A stretch of DNA of 64,000 nt from Gymnorhina tibicen (taxonomy: Eukaryota; Chordata; Aves; Passeriformes; Artamidae), in NCBI GenBank assembly GCA_013399875.1, contig VXAZ01007874.1, positions 1,378,688 to 1,442,687 of the forward strand. Direction: 5' to 3'. The translations under genes and the position numbers were made by a program. This document shows, in pieces, positions 63,999 through 64,000 of this stretch; position 1 is the first letter of the stretch; each line of letters starts with the position of its first letter. The notes under the pieces were generated by a model that saw nothing but the letters and a program-made list of their open reading frames with translations, was not told where the DNA came from and made no database searches.

Positions 63999-64000
63999 TG

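Larger units (their letters stand above)
63480..64000. promoter_or_regulatory. ZC3H15: CpG island and ZC3H15 promoter
   Basis: Strongly CpG-rich DNA from exon 1 to the right edge, without a TATA box. It holds GC boxes near 63733-63745, an inverted CCAAT box at 63876-63880 and CRE-type sites. The start of transcription probably lies between about 63760 and 63880. Confidence 0.8.

Overview
The window is vertebrate nuclear DNA, almost certainly from a bird. It is AT-rich with GC-rich islands at two gene starts, has few repeats, and the only interspersed repeats I recognise are CR1 LINE 3' ends, the typical avian family. Two ordinary single-copy genes lie on the minus strand, so each reads from right to left. 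Everything below comes from reading the sequence and from remembered vertebrate proteins; no search or alignment was run.

Left two thirds (1-40106): integrin alpha-V (ITGAV). I placed 28 coding exons with matching splice phases, from the start codon at 40106 down to 985. They encode 963 residues: signal peptide, seven-bladed beta-propeller, thigh, calf-1 and nearly all of calf-2. The last part (membrane span and cytoplasmic tail, about 70 residues) must lie left of position 1, so the gene is cut by the window edge. Intron 2 is 12.1 kb and intron 1 is 3.9 kb; several propeller exons are only 44-62 bp. A CpG island covers exon 1, and a CR1 fragment sits about 240 bp upstream of the start codon.

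Middle (40107-52267): the ITGAV promoter and about 12 kb of intergenic DNA. I see no gene there. A small GC-rich patch near 42.0-42.2 kb carries two AP-1 sites and looks like a possible enhancer or upstream promoter.

Right (about 52268-63732): ZC3H15 (DFRP1), complete, ten coding exons, 430 residues, with two CCCH zinc fingers, a DRG1-binding region and the conserved acidic tail. Its 3' UTR ends at two close AATAAA signals. Its promoter lies in a CpG island at the right edge, with a full CRE palindrome, a second CRE-like site and a CCAAT box.

The genes are not functionally linked: one is a cell-surface RGD receptor subunit, the other a cytosolic partner of the GTPase DRG1. Their order and shared orientation match the vertebrate ZC3H15-ITGAV neighbourhood. 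I found no tRNA, rRNA, CRISPR, retroviral or novel system. The points most worth a second look are the CR1 next to the ITGAV promoter, the GC-spiked cleavage-loop exon of ITGAV, a weak donor site after ITGAV exon 13, and the AP-1 patch.
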